Source: a virus. Taken from it: 24,309 nucleotides of DNA. A model generated the notes under the pieces. The model was not told the origin of the DNA. It saw only the letters and a list, made by a program, of their open reading frames with translations, and ran no database searches. Shown in pieces: positions 7,363 through 14,953 of the stretch. The position numbers and the translations under genes were made by a program. The stretch is from positions 1-24,309 of the IMG/VR virus record IMGVR_UViG_3300026518_000664. One strand, 5' to 3'. Each line of letters begins with the position of its first letter. Position 1 is the first letter of the stretch.

Positions 7363-10205
7363 GCTGCTTTCGCCATATCTTGCAGCACTTTGGCTTGGTC
7401 GGTGTCAGGCGTGAATGGTGTCCAACCATTACGCGCATCCGCTTCAAGCACATCCTTGGTACGCGCTGCCATTTCTTGAGCAGCATTCTCGCCCACATAA
7501 GCACCACGGTTGTCGTAGTTCATATAATAGTTGTGCACGACTGGTGCAGCAGGTTGGCTACCACCCACATTACCCACCGACGTGACAGGTGAGGCATCGC
7601 TGATAGTAGTTGGGCTTGGTGTGCTGCCACCTCCACCTGATGAAGGAATCGCACCGCCACCCATTTTCGCGCTGTTGATTGCAGCAAGATGCGCTGCGCC
7701 TTTTAGCCCCGCAATACCTGCAGCAGCAGCTGCACGGAACGGTGCGTCAGGAGTTGGGATTGAAAGTTGGCTTTCATACGCTTTTTGCATGGATGCGGCT
7801 GTGGATACAACAACTTCCCCCGCCTTCAAGACTTTTGCAAATTCAAATGCTTTCTTGCCCCTGCCTTCAACCAAAGCAGCTACTGCACCTAAACCTGATG
7901 ATGTTAAATCCATACGGGCGGCGTTCGCTTGTTTTTCAAGGTTGGCTTGTGCATCCACGCTCTTCTTGCGAATCTGTAAGATAGTGTTTGCAGCCGCATT
8001 CTCACGCGCAAGTTTTGCATCTATAAACTGGGTATCCAAATCAGCAGTCCAAAGATGTTGATCGAGAAGCCTCTGCTTCTCATCTTCCATACCTTGTAGG
8101 TCAGTATCAAGTTTAGCCTGAATGCGTTCTTCATCACTAAGCCTTGCTTCTTCGGCTTGCGCCTGAATACGCGCATATTTTGCTGCTTGAATACCAACAA
8201 CTTTATTGGCTGCGGCTTCTTGTGCTGCCGATTCCTTCGCCCACGTTTGCTCTAAATATCCTTGATACGCAGACTCCAAAGCCATCACTTGAGCAGAGCC
8301 TTCACCTTGTGTTGCAACCAACTGTGACCATGTCGCAACATATTTATCCGATATTTTTGTGAAGCTATCATCAAAAGATGCGTTCAACTCAGCGCCCAAA
8401 GCCTGCGCATCCGCCACAGATTTGGCAGCAACGGCTGGGTCAATGATATTTTTCTTTGGTGTTTTTAAGGGTTTCCCCGTGTCATCATTACCCGCGATTG
8501 GTATGCCGCCTGCTGCTGCTCTTTTAGCAGCATTGAAGTCGGATAAGAACTGCCTAACCTTTTCAGAATATTCAGTTTTCGACATCTTTCCAGAAAGAGC
8601 GTCCAAATCTAAGCCAAGGGCAATAATCTCCTGTCTATGTTCTTTGAACAACTTGTTTTTTGCCTTGAGTGCTGTTTGAAATCCTGCATCTTCAGCGGTG
8701 GCTTGGGCTTGGCTGGCTGCATAAGCATCCATAGCCACCGTGCCTAGCTCGAAAACTTTGAATACACCTTCTGCAGCAGCGAGGGGTAGCAATGATTTGC
8801 CAAGTGTTTTTGCGGCTGCCGTTGCCGTGCCCATGGTTATGGTTCCTGCTGCCAGTGAACCTGCCCATTGAGAAGCTGCTACTTTACCCAACACAAACTG
8901 TGCTGTAATCGCAGCAAGCCCAGTCGCAAGTTCGGGTGCATATTTAGACATATCACCGATTGAATCAGACGCGCTTGATGATGCTTTATAAAATTCTTTG
9001 AGTGCGGGTGTTAGCACTTTGCCCCATTTTTCAGAAGCTTCTGTTGCCGTTTTGTTGGCTCTAGCTTGTGCGCCCTGCAATCCTGATGATGCCTTTGCAG
9101 CATTGCCAATTTGACCTGCTGTTTCGCGCATGATGCCGTTATATTCAGCTTGTCGCTTTTGCGCGATGGTTAGCGACTTCTCGCCAATACCAAGCTGTTT
9201 CGCGTATTCTGACCACATCACACTTACATTTTTGGTGACACCCGCGTTATCAACAAGCATAGAGTTTTCGTTCTTTAAACCCTCTGTGGCTCCTGCTATC
9301 GATTCACCAAAACCTAACGATGCTTGCCTACCAAATGCGGCACTATCTTTAAAACGATTAATAATGTCGGTCGCTTCTTGTAAGCCAAAACCACGTATCA
9401 ATAGGTTTTTGAGAGAGCGAGCGGCTTCGGCATTGCTCATCATGCCGTCTGCTGATAACGCAAGGGCGGCGTTTAGTGTTGAATCTATGCCAGTCCCAGC
9501 ATGTTTTGCTGCCGATTCTAAGCCGAGCAGTGCTGCTTCTTTGCGAACAATGGCTTCTTCAGCCGTATTAACGGCTCTGCCGATGCCATAAAAAATGGCA
9601 GCAGCACCAACCATCCTGCCCACGCTTCCCGCTAGCATATCTGTTGACTGGCTTGCACCCTTCAATTCCTTATTTAACTCGGCGACCTTGGTTTTAGTTA
9701 CCTTGGATGCGCGTGCTAGTTCAGCCTGTGAGGCTGTGCCCGATGTTTTTAATCGTTTGTATGCTGCCTCAACCTTGCGGATTTCTTGGCTGATTTGGCG
9801 ATTGCTGCGCATACCCAATGCGGCATAAGATGCTGTTTTGCGCATGTGTGCAGATTGCGCACCCGTGACTTTTTTATAGGCTAAATCACCGCCTTTAATT
9901 TCCAAATTCAGTTCAGCTACTTTCTGCTTTGTGGCTTTGGATGCGCGTACCAGTTCATCCGATGATGACATGCCCCTAAAGGCAAGGCGTTTGTAAGCCG
10001 CATTCACTTGGTCTATCTCTGCCCGAATATCTTGATTGCTGCGTATGCCAAGTTTCGCCAGCGCATTGGATTTGATGGATGCAGCCTTTTCAGCAGCAGA
10101 TATGTCCTTTGTGGACTTTAAAGCTTTGGCAGCAACTTCATCAAAAGCGCGTAGGGCATCTGATTCATCGCCAAGAATCCCAACCTTTAATGTTTCACCT
10201 GACAT
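7359..10205 (-). CDS. Tail tape measure protein
   Basis: The protein has 948 residues. Long helical, Ala-rich segments dominate (about 1-190 and 590-770), with hydrophobic stretches in the middle (about 192-212 and 425-500) that fit the membrane-inserting part of tape measure proteins. The C-terminal 90 residues are Gly/Ser/Pro-rich with a globular end (NYYMNYDNRGAYVGENAAQE). Residues 48-105 and 126-183 are a tandem duplication with a 78-residue period: LGIRSNQ against LGMRSNR, AAYKRL in both, and KVAELN in both. It follows the G/GT chaperone pair, and its start lies inside the last 19 bases of the GT frame. No ribosome binding site precedes it, so translation is probably coupled. Length should set tail length, roughly that of a lambda-sized or slightly longer tail. 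Confidence 0.9.
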   Translation of the reverse strand: MSGETLKVGILGDESDALRAFDEVAAKALKSTKDISAAEKAASIKSNALAKLGIRSNQDIRAEIDQVNAAYKRLAFRGMSSSDELVRASKATKQKVAELNLEIKGGDLAYKKVTGAQSAHMRKTASYAALGMRSNRQISQEIRKVEAAYKRLKTSGTASQAELARASKVTKTKVAELNKELKGASQSTDMLAGSVGRMVGAAAIFYGIGRAVNTAEEAIVRKEAALLGLESAAKHAGTGIDSTLNAALALSADGMMSNAEAARSLKNLLIRGFGLQEATDIINRFKDSAAFGRQASLGFGESIAGATEGLKNENSMLVDNAGVTKNVSVMWSEYAKQLGIGEKSLTIAQKRQAEYNGIMRETAGQIGNAAKASSGLQGAQARANKTATEASEKWGKVLTPALKEFYKASSSASDSIGDMSKYAPELATGLAAITAQFVLGKVAASQWAGSLAAGTITMGTATAAAKTLGKSLLPLAAAEGVFKVFELGTVAMDAYAASQAQATAEDAGFQTALKAKNKLFKEHRQEIIALGLDLDALSGKMSKTEYSEKVRQFLSDFNAAKRAAAGGIPIAGNDDTGKPLKTPKKNIIDPAVAAKSVADAQALGAELNASFDDSFTKISDKYVATWSQLVATQGEGSAQVMALESAYQGYLEQTWAKESAAQEAAANKVVGIQAAKYARIQAQAEEARLSDEERIQAKLDTDLQGMEDEKQRLLDQHLWTADLDTQFIDAKLARENAAANTILQIRKKSVDAQANLEKQANAARMDLTSSGLGAVAALVEGRGKKAFEFAKVLKAGEVVVSTAASMQKAYESQLSIPTPDAPFRAAAAAGIAGLKGAAHLAAINSAKMGGGAIPSSGGGGSTPSPTTISDASPVTSVGNVGGSQPAAPVVHNYYMNYDNRGAYVGENAAQEMAARTKDVLEADARNGWTPFTPDTDQAKVLQDMAKAA

Positions 10206-10845
10206 TGATCATATACCCGCTGAAGAATTTCCATGCATGAGATAAACAAGGGCGGCTGGTCATACCAACCACCTGCCAAGGGCAATCGCGCGGCATCTGG
10301 AATGTTTGGATTAACAAAACGATTCCACGCCTTGAACACATCACTATGCTCTGTTTGAAAGACCACAGGGCAGGCGCTGCTTGGCGCAGACCCTTCAACC
10401 CAAACTTGCGGCTCATCAGAAAAACAAGGACCATTGGGAATTAACCTTTGTCTAAAGTGCTTGCAGTCGGAGCAGCTTCTTCCGTTTTTTCCTGCGAAGA
10501 AGTTTGCGGCGGCGTCGGCGACTTTTTTGCGTCTTCGTCACTCAAGATTAATTCTTCTATGACCAACGAGGAAAGCGCGTATAAGAATGGCCTAGCCTTT
10601 TCACCGTTTGGATTAATATTGAAGCCCAAAGCTTTTGGCTGCAGCCATTCACCGTTCACCGTGAGTTCTGATATACATTCGCGCATCGCATACAGCGCGA
10701 CAGTCACGGATGGATTACGCGAGCCCCCTAGAATACCCTGAATCTCCGCGATATGGTCAGACGTTACAAAGCCAAACTTCACATCAATACCAAATTCTTT
10801 ATCCTTAATTGGTGCGTCTTTTCGGTTTAATAGTTCAAATGACAT
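10187..10845 (-). CDS. Tail assembly chaperone fusion (GT-like) made by -1 frameshift
   Basis: The G-like gene is read to the AAG codon at 10524-10522. A slip back by one base at the A_AAA_AAG heptamer (10528-10522) then leads into a frame open to TAA 10189-10187. The product would have 219 residues (108 plus 111). The extension contains CSDC, then PCFSDEPQVWVEG, then DVFKAWNRFVNPNIPDAARL and GGWYDQPPLF, which reads as real protein. The -1 frame has a TGA at 10540-10538, only nine bases upstream of the heptamer, so the shift must occur between there and the zero-frame stop. This is the standard siphovirus design: the G and GT proteins guide tape measure and tube assembly. The GT frame ends inside the tape measure gene. 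The shift efficiency cannot be judged from sequence. Confidence 0.82.
10441..10845 (-). CDS. Tail assembly chaperone (G-like), zero-frame product
   Basis: The protein has 134 residues. The first 100 are a compact alpha/beta domain. The last 28 are low-complexity and polar (SPTPPQTSSQEKTEEAAPTA), which is where the frame changes in the longer product. It is followed by the tape measure and preceded by the tail tube gene, the usual slot of lambda G. A strong AAGGAGG box lies five bases before ATG 10845. By family knowledge the short form is abundant and coats the tape measure before tube polymerisation. The low-complexity tail explains why the slip can occur late in the gene without harming the folded domain. 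Confidence 0.82.
   Translation of the reverse strand: MSFELLNRKDAPIKDKEFGIDVKFGFVTSDHIAEIQGILGGSRNPSVTVALYAMRECISELTVNGEWLQPKALGFNINPNGEKARPFLYALSSLVIEELILSDEDAKKSPTPPQTSSQEKTEEAAPTASTLDKG
10522..10528 (-). promoter_or_regulatory. Programmed -1 frameshift heptamer A_AAA_AAG
   Basis: Read in the G frame the codons are GCA AAA AAG, giving A_AAA_AAG, the same heptamer type that works in Escherichia coli dnaX. Both tRNAs can re-pair after a one-base slip. No strong stem-loop directly downstream is obvious, and no clear Shine-Dalgarno-like stimulator lies just upstream. A second six-A run about 40 bases further on is not a canonical heptamer in this frame. Confidence 0.82.
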
Positions 10846-10866
10846 ACTGCCTCCTTGCTTTATATA

Positions 10867-11793
10867 TTAATCGATTAAAACGATGTATGAATTGTCAAAA
10901 TCACGGGCGGTGATGGACACCTCGCTATCCATGTTGATGCCATTCACGGCTGCTTTCACGGATGTGAGCTGCCCTTTATTCAAAGTGAAGGTGACGCGAT
11001 TGCCTACTGCGCCACATACGGATTTCAACTGCAACAAACCGCCAGCTTGTAAACGCTGCAAATCGGCTGGTGTGCCTATGGATGATTTGGTGAGGGTGAC
11101 GGCTGGTTTATCTCGGCTATCCATCTGCGCTTCATTTTTGCCGATTTTCTCGTGCATAGACAATGTGCCAGAAGATGCAAAAGAAAATGAGCCCACAGCA
11201 ATCGCCGTGCCGCCATCGGTGACCACATCCGATGATACCACGGCAATCGGCTCGGATTGCTGCTCCACAATGCCCGCAGGCACTGCGGCAATCGTAGGAT
11301 CTTTGTAGGCTGCCATAATTGTGCCTTTCACCAGCACATATCCATTGATAGGCTTATCCATGGTCAAGCCATCAAACATGGCATTTTCAAATTCATAACG
11401 TTGCCCATCTTGATACCAATAAAAGGTTGCTGTTTTGCGAGCTGCATTTGCGGCTGTAAAGGGTGTGATTTCGACTTTTACGCCTGCCGTGGTCACCACA
11501 TTATGGTTGGCACATTCCCAAAGGGGGGCATGGTCTGGGCGGATGCCTGCGCCGCCGCCGCTGCGCATATAAAATTCAACGGGCAATTTCATGCCTTTGA
11601 CGATGACCTTGCTTGCATTTTGCCCATGGGCGCGGGCAATGGTTTGGTCCTCTAGTTCCACCTGGTCGAACTCGACCACAGGGGTATTGACGATACGGAT
11701 ATAATCCGTGGCAGGCGCGGGCACGACTGGTGTGTTGGCTGCGGCTTGTACTCTGCCTAAGAGGGCGATTTCTTTGCTGTTGGTTACTGGCAT
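10867..11793 (-). CDS. Major tail tube protein
   Basis: The protein has 308 residues and is beta-rich with no membrane segment. It starts MPVTNSKEIALLGRVQAAAN, the usual opening of siphovirus tail tube proteins that describe a reference tube layer. Two related beta domains may be present: about 1-185, and a second starting near SEPIAVVSSDVVTDGG at about 195. Such extra C-terminal domains decorate the tube in many phages. AGGAG lies about seven bases before ATG 11793. It sits between the tail completion genes and the G/GT chaperones, as lambda V does. A 12-bp palindrome (TTAATCGATTAA) overlaps its stop codon. Confidence 0.82.
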   Translation of the reverse strand: MPVTNSKEIALLGRVQAAANTPVVPAPATDYIRIVNTPVVEFDQVELEDQTIARAHGQNASKVIVKGMKLPVEFYMRSGGGAGIRPDHAPLWECANHNVVTTAGVKVEITPFTAANAARKTATFYWYQDGQRYEFENAMFDGLTMDKPINGYVLVKGTIMAAYKDPTIAAVPAGIVEQQSEPIAVVSSDVVTDGGTAIAVGSFSFASSGTLSMHEKIGKNEAQMDSRDKPAVTLTKSSIGTPADLQRLQAGGLLQLKSVCGAVGNRVTFTLNKGQLTSVKAAVNGINMDSEVSITARDFDNSYIVLID

Positions 11794-11820
11794 GGTTCTA
11801 CTCCTATTTTCTTAACGTGT

Positions 11821-11952
11821 TTATGATGTTGGCTCTTCGTGATGCACAGGTTTGCGCGGCACGGGTGCTTTTTGGGGTGGGTTGGCTGGCGGCGATTTCT
11901 TGGCATCTGCCTTGGTGGTTTGCTTTGCTTTGTTGCTTGGTTTCGTAGGCAT
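11821..11952 (-). CDS. Small Lys/Pro-rich protein (43 aa)
   Basis: A short reading frame between the tail terminator gene and the tail tube gene. ATG 11952 has a GGAG box five bases upstream, and TAA is at 11823-11821. The product is very basic and proline-rich (MPTKPSNKAKQTTKAD, then SPPANPPQKAPVPRKP) and is expected to be disordered. The spacing fits the operon: it starts 14 bases after the previous stop and ends 27 bases before the next start. I recognise no family. Small Lys-rich proteins at this spot occur in other transposable and lambda-like phages, but the role here is unknown. Confidence 0.6.
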   Translation of the reverse strand: MPTKPSNKAKQTTKADAKKSPPANPPQKAPVPRKPVHHEEPTS

Positions 11953-11966
11953 AATAACTCCTTGAT

Positions 11967-12428
11967 TTAATACTCAGCCGTGCGCCATACGCGCAAGATG
12001 AGTGTGAAAAAATGATGCGGGTGGTTCGCATTGCCATCACCCACGCGCTCGGCGACTTCGACATCCATCACCAAGCCATTAAAGCGGCGGTCTTTGAGTA
12101 GGGCTTGAGCCGCCAACACTTCAAACTCGCCAATGCGCAGCAAATGCTCATCATCGAGCAGGCTTGCCTTTCTGAAATGTATGCCCAAATCCACATGGTA
12201 TTTTTCTGTAAGCTGGGCTGGCTCTCCCCTTTTGTGGGTAAGCACATCTTCAGGCTCGAAAATCACCGATGCCACGGGGAATTTTCCCGCCTTAATCTGT
12301 TTGTATGGGCGATTGCCCAACAACACGGTTAAGCTGGCTTTAAAATGCTGGGTAAGCCATGCGCTTAAAGGCGCATCTGCCAAAAGAATGGAGCGGATAT
12401 GCTCTTGAACTTGGTATTGTGTGCTCAC
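11967..12428 (-). CDS. Tail terminator / tail completion protein (U-like slot)
   Basis: The protein has 153 residues. An N-terminal helix (YQVQEHIRSILLADAPLSAW) is followed by beta strands and a C-terminal strand (HHFFTLILRVWRTAEY). This fits proteins that form a hexameric ring at the head-proximal end of the tube (lambda U, gp17-type). It precedes the tube gene and follows a gp10/Z-type gene, the usual order. The start is GTG 12428, overlapping the upstream stop as GTGA. The call rests on fold pattern and order and has not been checked with a profile. Confidence 0.65.
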   Translation of the reverse strand: MSTQYQVQEHIRSILLADAPLSAWLTQHFKASLTVLLGNRPYKQIKAGKFPVASVIFEPEDVLTHKRGEPAQLTEKYHVDLGIHFRKASLLDDEHLLRIGEFEVLAAQALLKDRRFNGLVMDVEVAERVGDGNANHPHHFFTLILRVWRTAEY

Positions 12429-12835
12429 GAGACACCCATCAAGGTTTTGCGCAATTCGGCTGTGATGCCTTTCATGCCTTCGCTACGGGTGGCTTCAATG
12501 CCATCAGTCACAAAAGGTCGGTCTTTATGAATGTTGGTGGCATAAATGGCAGTATTGATGAGAAAAGCCTCACCTTCGCGGGCGGTGATGCCCGCCTTGC
12601 TTTTGCCCGGCAACACATAATTTTCTAACCTGCGTAAATTCCCTGTACGAACAGGTACAGGATACGCGCCAGCAGCATCAGAATTGGAGCCTGACAATAG
12701 ACGATGCGCTTCTTTGTGCGCAGCCAAAACCCATTTGCCTAAACCGCGTTTGAGAGCTTTGGGCAGCCTTTTTTCTATGGCTGCCATGCGGCTGGCAAAG
12801 CGCTTGACGTTGCTTGTTGTGCTTAGCTTAATCAT
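12425..12835 (-). CDS. Tail completion / neck protein (HK97 gp10 / lambda Z type)
   Basis: The protein has 136 residues. A basic helical start (SNVKRFASRMAAIEKRLPKA) is followed by the signature of the gp10-like family: PVRTGNLRR in the middle, then a strand pattern ending in NTAIYATNIHKDRPF. These proteins join the completed head and tail. Both ends overlap the neighbouring genes by four bases (ATGA and GTGA), so expression is coupled to the connector and tail terminator genes. Confidence 0.78.
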   Translation of the reverse strand: MIKLSTTSNVKRFASRMAAIEKRLPKALKRGLGKWVLAAHKEAHRLLSGSNSDAAGAYPVPVRTGNLRRLENYVLPGKSKAGITAREGEAFLINTAIYATNIHKDRPFVTDGIEATRSEGMKGITAELRKTLMGVS

Positions 12836-13284
12836 GGTGCTGTGCCGTTTTGCTGAAAGTGGGAAGTCAACACCGCGCCAAAGGCTGGGGCGCTGCTTGC
12901 TTCTGTGGGCATGGCTGATGCTGATGGCAAAGCGGCAAGCTCTGCTCTGGCTTTGTCATAATAAGATTTGTAGTTTGTTTTGTAGCGTGTAAAACCTTGG
13001 TTCTTAGTATCTTCGCCACTCACGGTGACATCGCTCTCGATTTGATTCATGCGGCGAAGCCACAATTCAGCAGCAGCAAGGAATCGTTCGGTGCGTTTGA
13101 TGCGGTTGATTACCACGGCATCGGTGCTGTCGTAAACTGCTGCCCCCACGCGCTCTTTCACCACAAAAGCTTGCTCATCAAGCAGGGCTTGCAAATAAGC
13201 ATCCCACACTGCGCCATCTTCCACACCGAACTGTACGGCATTGAATTGTTCAGCTTTTAACTCGTCAGGCGTTGCTTTTGACAT
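12832..13284 (-). CDS. Head-tail connector protein (probable)
   Basis: The protein has 150 residues. ATG 13284 is preferred, with a GGAA box upstream. The in-frame TTG one codon earlier is less likely. The helical N-terminal half (DELKAEQFNAVQFGVEDGAV, FLAAAELWLRRMNQIESDVT) resembles the small helical adaptor proteins that bind the portal. The C-terminal 40 residues are low complexity (PSASAMPTEASSAPAFGA). Gene order, after the capsid genes and before the gp10/Z-type gene, fits a connector. No specific family is recognised. Confidence 0.6.
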   Translation of the reverse strand: MSKATPDELKAEQFNAVQFGVEDGAVWDAYLQALLDEQAFVVKERVGAAVYDSTDAVVINRIKRTERFLAAAELWLRRMNQIESDVTVSGEDTKNQGFTRYKTNYKSYYDKARAELAALPSASAMPTEASSAPAFGAVLTSHFQQNGTAP

Positions 13285-13374
13285 CAATCTTCCTTGTTGT
13301 TATCTGTTGTGTGTATCCATAAAGCTTTTGCAAACCAGCGGCGCGGGAGAGGCAGCCACCACACCACTGGCTTG

Positions 13375-13409
13375 AAAAAGCCAGAGGGGAATCTGTTCAA
13401 CCCCTCTGG
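13375..13409 (-). terminator. Strong intrinsic terminator after the head accessory gene
   Basis: On the minus strand CCAGAGGGG and CCCCTCTGG form a perfect 9-bp stem around an 11-base loop, followed directly by CTTTTTC. It lies 20 bases after the stop of the 119-aa gene, inside the head-to-connector gap (13288-13429). It would reduce transcription into the connector and tail genes. The rest of that gap holds no gene I can support. Confidence 0.82.
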
Positions 13410-13429
13410 TTTCGATGTTGCAGCTTGGT

Positions 13430-13789
13430 TTAAGCTGGTGGGTTCATTTCTTCCCAGAACGCATCACGTTCTGCAGCGGAAACTTCACAACCTGCATCTG
13501 CCAAAGCATTGCAATCGGGTTTGCCAGCTTTGGTAAAGTGAGCTTTATTCTCTTTATCCAGCGTGGCGACTGCTGCACTGAATGATTCCAGTGTGGCAGG
13601 GTCTTTTGTTGGTGCTTTTGTTTTGGCTTCTGCTTTCGCATCTGCATACTCAGCAAAACCGCCGTCAACAGCCCAAGATGCTGTTTTGGCATCACATTCG
13701 CATGTGTCGCCTGCCTCTACATTTTTCTTGCCGTCGATTGTTTTTAAGCCGTGTAAAAGCACCAGTGCTTTAATCGTTTTATTTGCCAT
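13430..13789 (-). CDS. Head accessory protein (HI1506/FI-like slot)
   Basis: The protein has 119 residues in two parts. The first about 47 residues (KTIKALVLLHGLKTIDGKKN, then EAGDTCECDAKTASWAVDGG) form a small beta unit of the kind found in phage head or base domains, with a Lys/Ala/Thr linker after it. The last about 45 residues (FSAAVATLDKENKAHFTKAG, then AAERDAFWEEMN) match the short C-terminal domain of Mu-like HI1506-type proteins, with GKPDCNALADA in the middle. It sits next to the capsid gene, where lambda carries FI/FII. GAGG lies ten bases before ATG 13789. It is flanked by terminators on both sides, so it may be transcribed as an isolated unit or by readthrough from the capsid operon. 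Confidence 0.62.
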   Translation of the reverse strand: MANKTIKALVLLHGLKTIDGKKNVEAGDTCECDAKTASWAVDGGFAEYADAKAEAKTKAPTKDPATLESFSAAVATLDKENKAHFTKAGKPDCNALADAGCEVSAAERDAFWEEMNPPA

Positions 13790-13821
13790 TTTCTTTATAC
13801 CTCATCTTTTTTATCGTGTGC

Positions 13822-13862
13822 AAAAAAGAAGCAACAGCACCGCACACGAGAACGATGCTGCT
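13822..13862 (-). terminator. Terminator-like hairpin after the major capsid gene
   Basis: On the minus strand AGCAGCATCG pairs with CGGTGCTGTT (ten pairs, two of them G-U) around a ten-base loop, followed by GCTTCTTTTTT. It begins ten bases after the capsid stop codon. Part of the loop (CGTGTG) is complementary to CACACG just after the T-run (13820-13815), so a pseudoknot or alternative fold is possible. It probably terminates only partially, because downstream head and tail genes need transcription. Confidence 0.68.
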
Positions 13863-13872
13863 ACTTATCGGT

Positions 13873-14943
13873 TTATTTCACAGTTGCGCCAAAAGTTCCG
13901 TCCACTTTATAAGGCACAAGTAACGGTGCGGATTGCGCCATCAAGTAACGCGCAGAAGGGTCGTCGCTTGTCCATGATTTGATAAACATTTCACGTGACA
14001 ACAAACCGCCAGCTTGAGCGCCTGGTACATTTGATATTTCGCCTTCAGTGGCTTGAATATCTTTGATTGCACCGAAATGACGAACACCTTCCATGCCGAT
14101 AGAGCCACCCATCACTGTGTTGGCAGGGATATATGCTGTTTCCACACCTGTTTCAGGGTGCACATATTTACCCGTGTAAACCCATAGGTTCACATTCTCA
14201 ACATGGCCTTTGTAAGAAAGACCAAGCTCGGGCACAGATAAAAGTTGCACTTCGCTACCAGCGCCAGCGCGACGGTTGTCCAAAGCGGCGATAAAATCAG
14301 CATCTTTGGACAGCGCATCATAAGCCAAGCCATCAAACGTAAGGTCGGTAATCACCACGCCTGAGTTAAGCGCGACTGTTTCCATCCATGCTTTCAAGTC
14401 TACCCATGGTGAAACACCAACATCACCCCATTGTGAGCCAGGAGCCAAAACAATGGTGTGGTTTGCATTGCGCCCAAAATCAACAACTTTGGTTTCAAAG
14501 CCTTTGCCAACCACTGTGACTTTACCTGTACGCATCACTTCAGAAGCCATCACTTCCAAACGGCGATTCAGGCGTTCTTTTTTCAAAAGAACTTCATCAG
14601 CCACAGCATTTTCAAGGCGCTGTGCAGGTGTTAAATTGCCAGCAAGTGGTTCGCCAGCACGGCGTTTTAATGTTTCACCAGCTTCAAAGATTGTTTTATC
14701 TTTGATATATGCTGGTTGAAAAGAATCCGTGCTAAAGCCTTGCTTCGCCATCAGTTGACCTTCAACTTCAGGTGCAACAAATGGTGCTAAACGGCGGTCA
14801 CGACCCTTGCTATCGAAGAAAATTTTCTCAGTGGCTGAGACTTCGATTTCAGGGAAGAACTTATCAAGCAATGGTGTTTTTGGATCTTCTGAGAAATCCA
14901 CAACACGGTTAAGTAGAGCGGGTGTAAAAATATCTAAGGCCAT
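13873..14943 (-). CDS. Major capsid protein (lambda E-like)
   Basis: The protein has 356 residues against 341 in lambda E. The start, MALDIFTPALLNRVVDFSED, is typical of the lambda E family, followed by the conserved region around FDSKGRDRRLAPFVAPEVEG. The C-terminal half contains the long beta region with YTGKYVHPETGVETAYIPAN. Downstream in the assembly path it makes the HK97-fold shell that the D-like protein stabilises. AGGAG lies eight bases before ATG 14943, a strong site that fits high expression. It follows the decoration gene by ten bases and ends near a terminator-like hairpin. Confidence 0.92.
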   Translation of the reverse strand: MALDIFTPALLNRVVDFSEDPKTPLLDKFFPEIEVSATEKIFFDSKGRDRRLAPFVAPEVEGQLMAKQGFSTDSFQPAYIKDKTIFEAGETLKRRAGEPLAGNLTPAQRLENAVADEVLLKKERLNRRLEVMASEVMRTGKVTVVGKGFETKVVDFGRNANHTIVLAPGSQWGDVGVSPWVDLKAWMETVALNSGVVITDLTFDGLAYDALSKDADFIAALDNRRAGAGSEVQLLSVPELGLSYKGHVENVNLWVYTGKYVHPETGVETAYIPANTVMGGSIGMEGVRHFGAIKDIQATEGEISNVPGAQAGGLLSREMFIKSWTSDDPSARYLMAQSAPLLVPYKVDGTFGATVK

Positions 14944-14953
14944 GGTTTATCTC

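Noticed and set aside
6880-7479. Plus-strand ORF of 199 codons over the distal tail gene
   Set aside because: It is antisense to a gene that fits the operon with ATGA overlaps at both ends. It has no ribosome site.
7531-8061. Long plus-strand ORF (176 codons) inside the tape measure gene
   Set aside because: It is the antisense shadow of an Ala-rich helical gene. Such composition gives long open frames on the opposite strand.
10195-10434. Minus-strand ORF of 79 codons between the G-like gene and the tape measure
   Set aside because: It is in a third frame. The peptide looks random, while the neighbouring -1 frame encodes a convincing chaperone extension entered through a slippery heptamer.
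10867-10878. 12-bp palindrome TTAATCGATTAA
   Set aside because: It is AT-rich, overlaps the tail tube stop codon and has no partner copy. It is probably chance.
11804-12064. Minus-strand ORF of 86 codons overlapping the small Lys/Pro-rich gene
   Set aside because: It is in another frame and runs into the tail terminator gene. The 43-aa frame has the ribosome site and the better fit.
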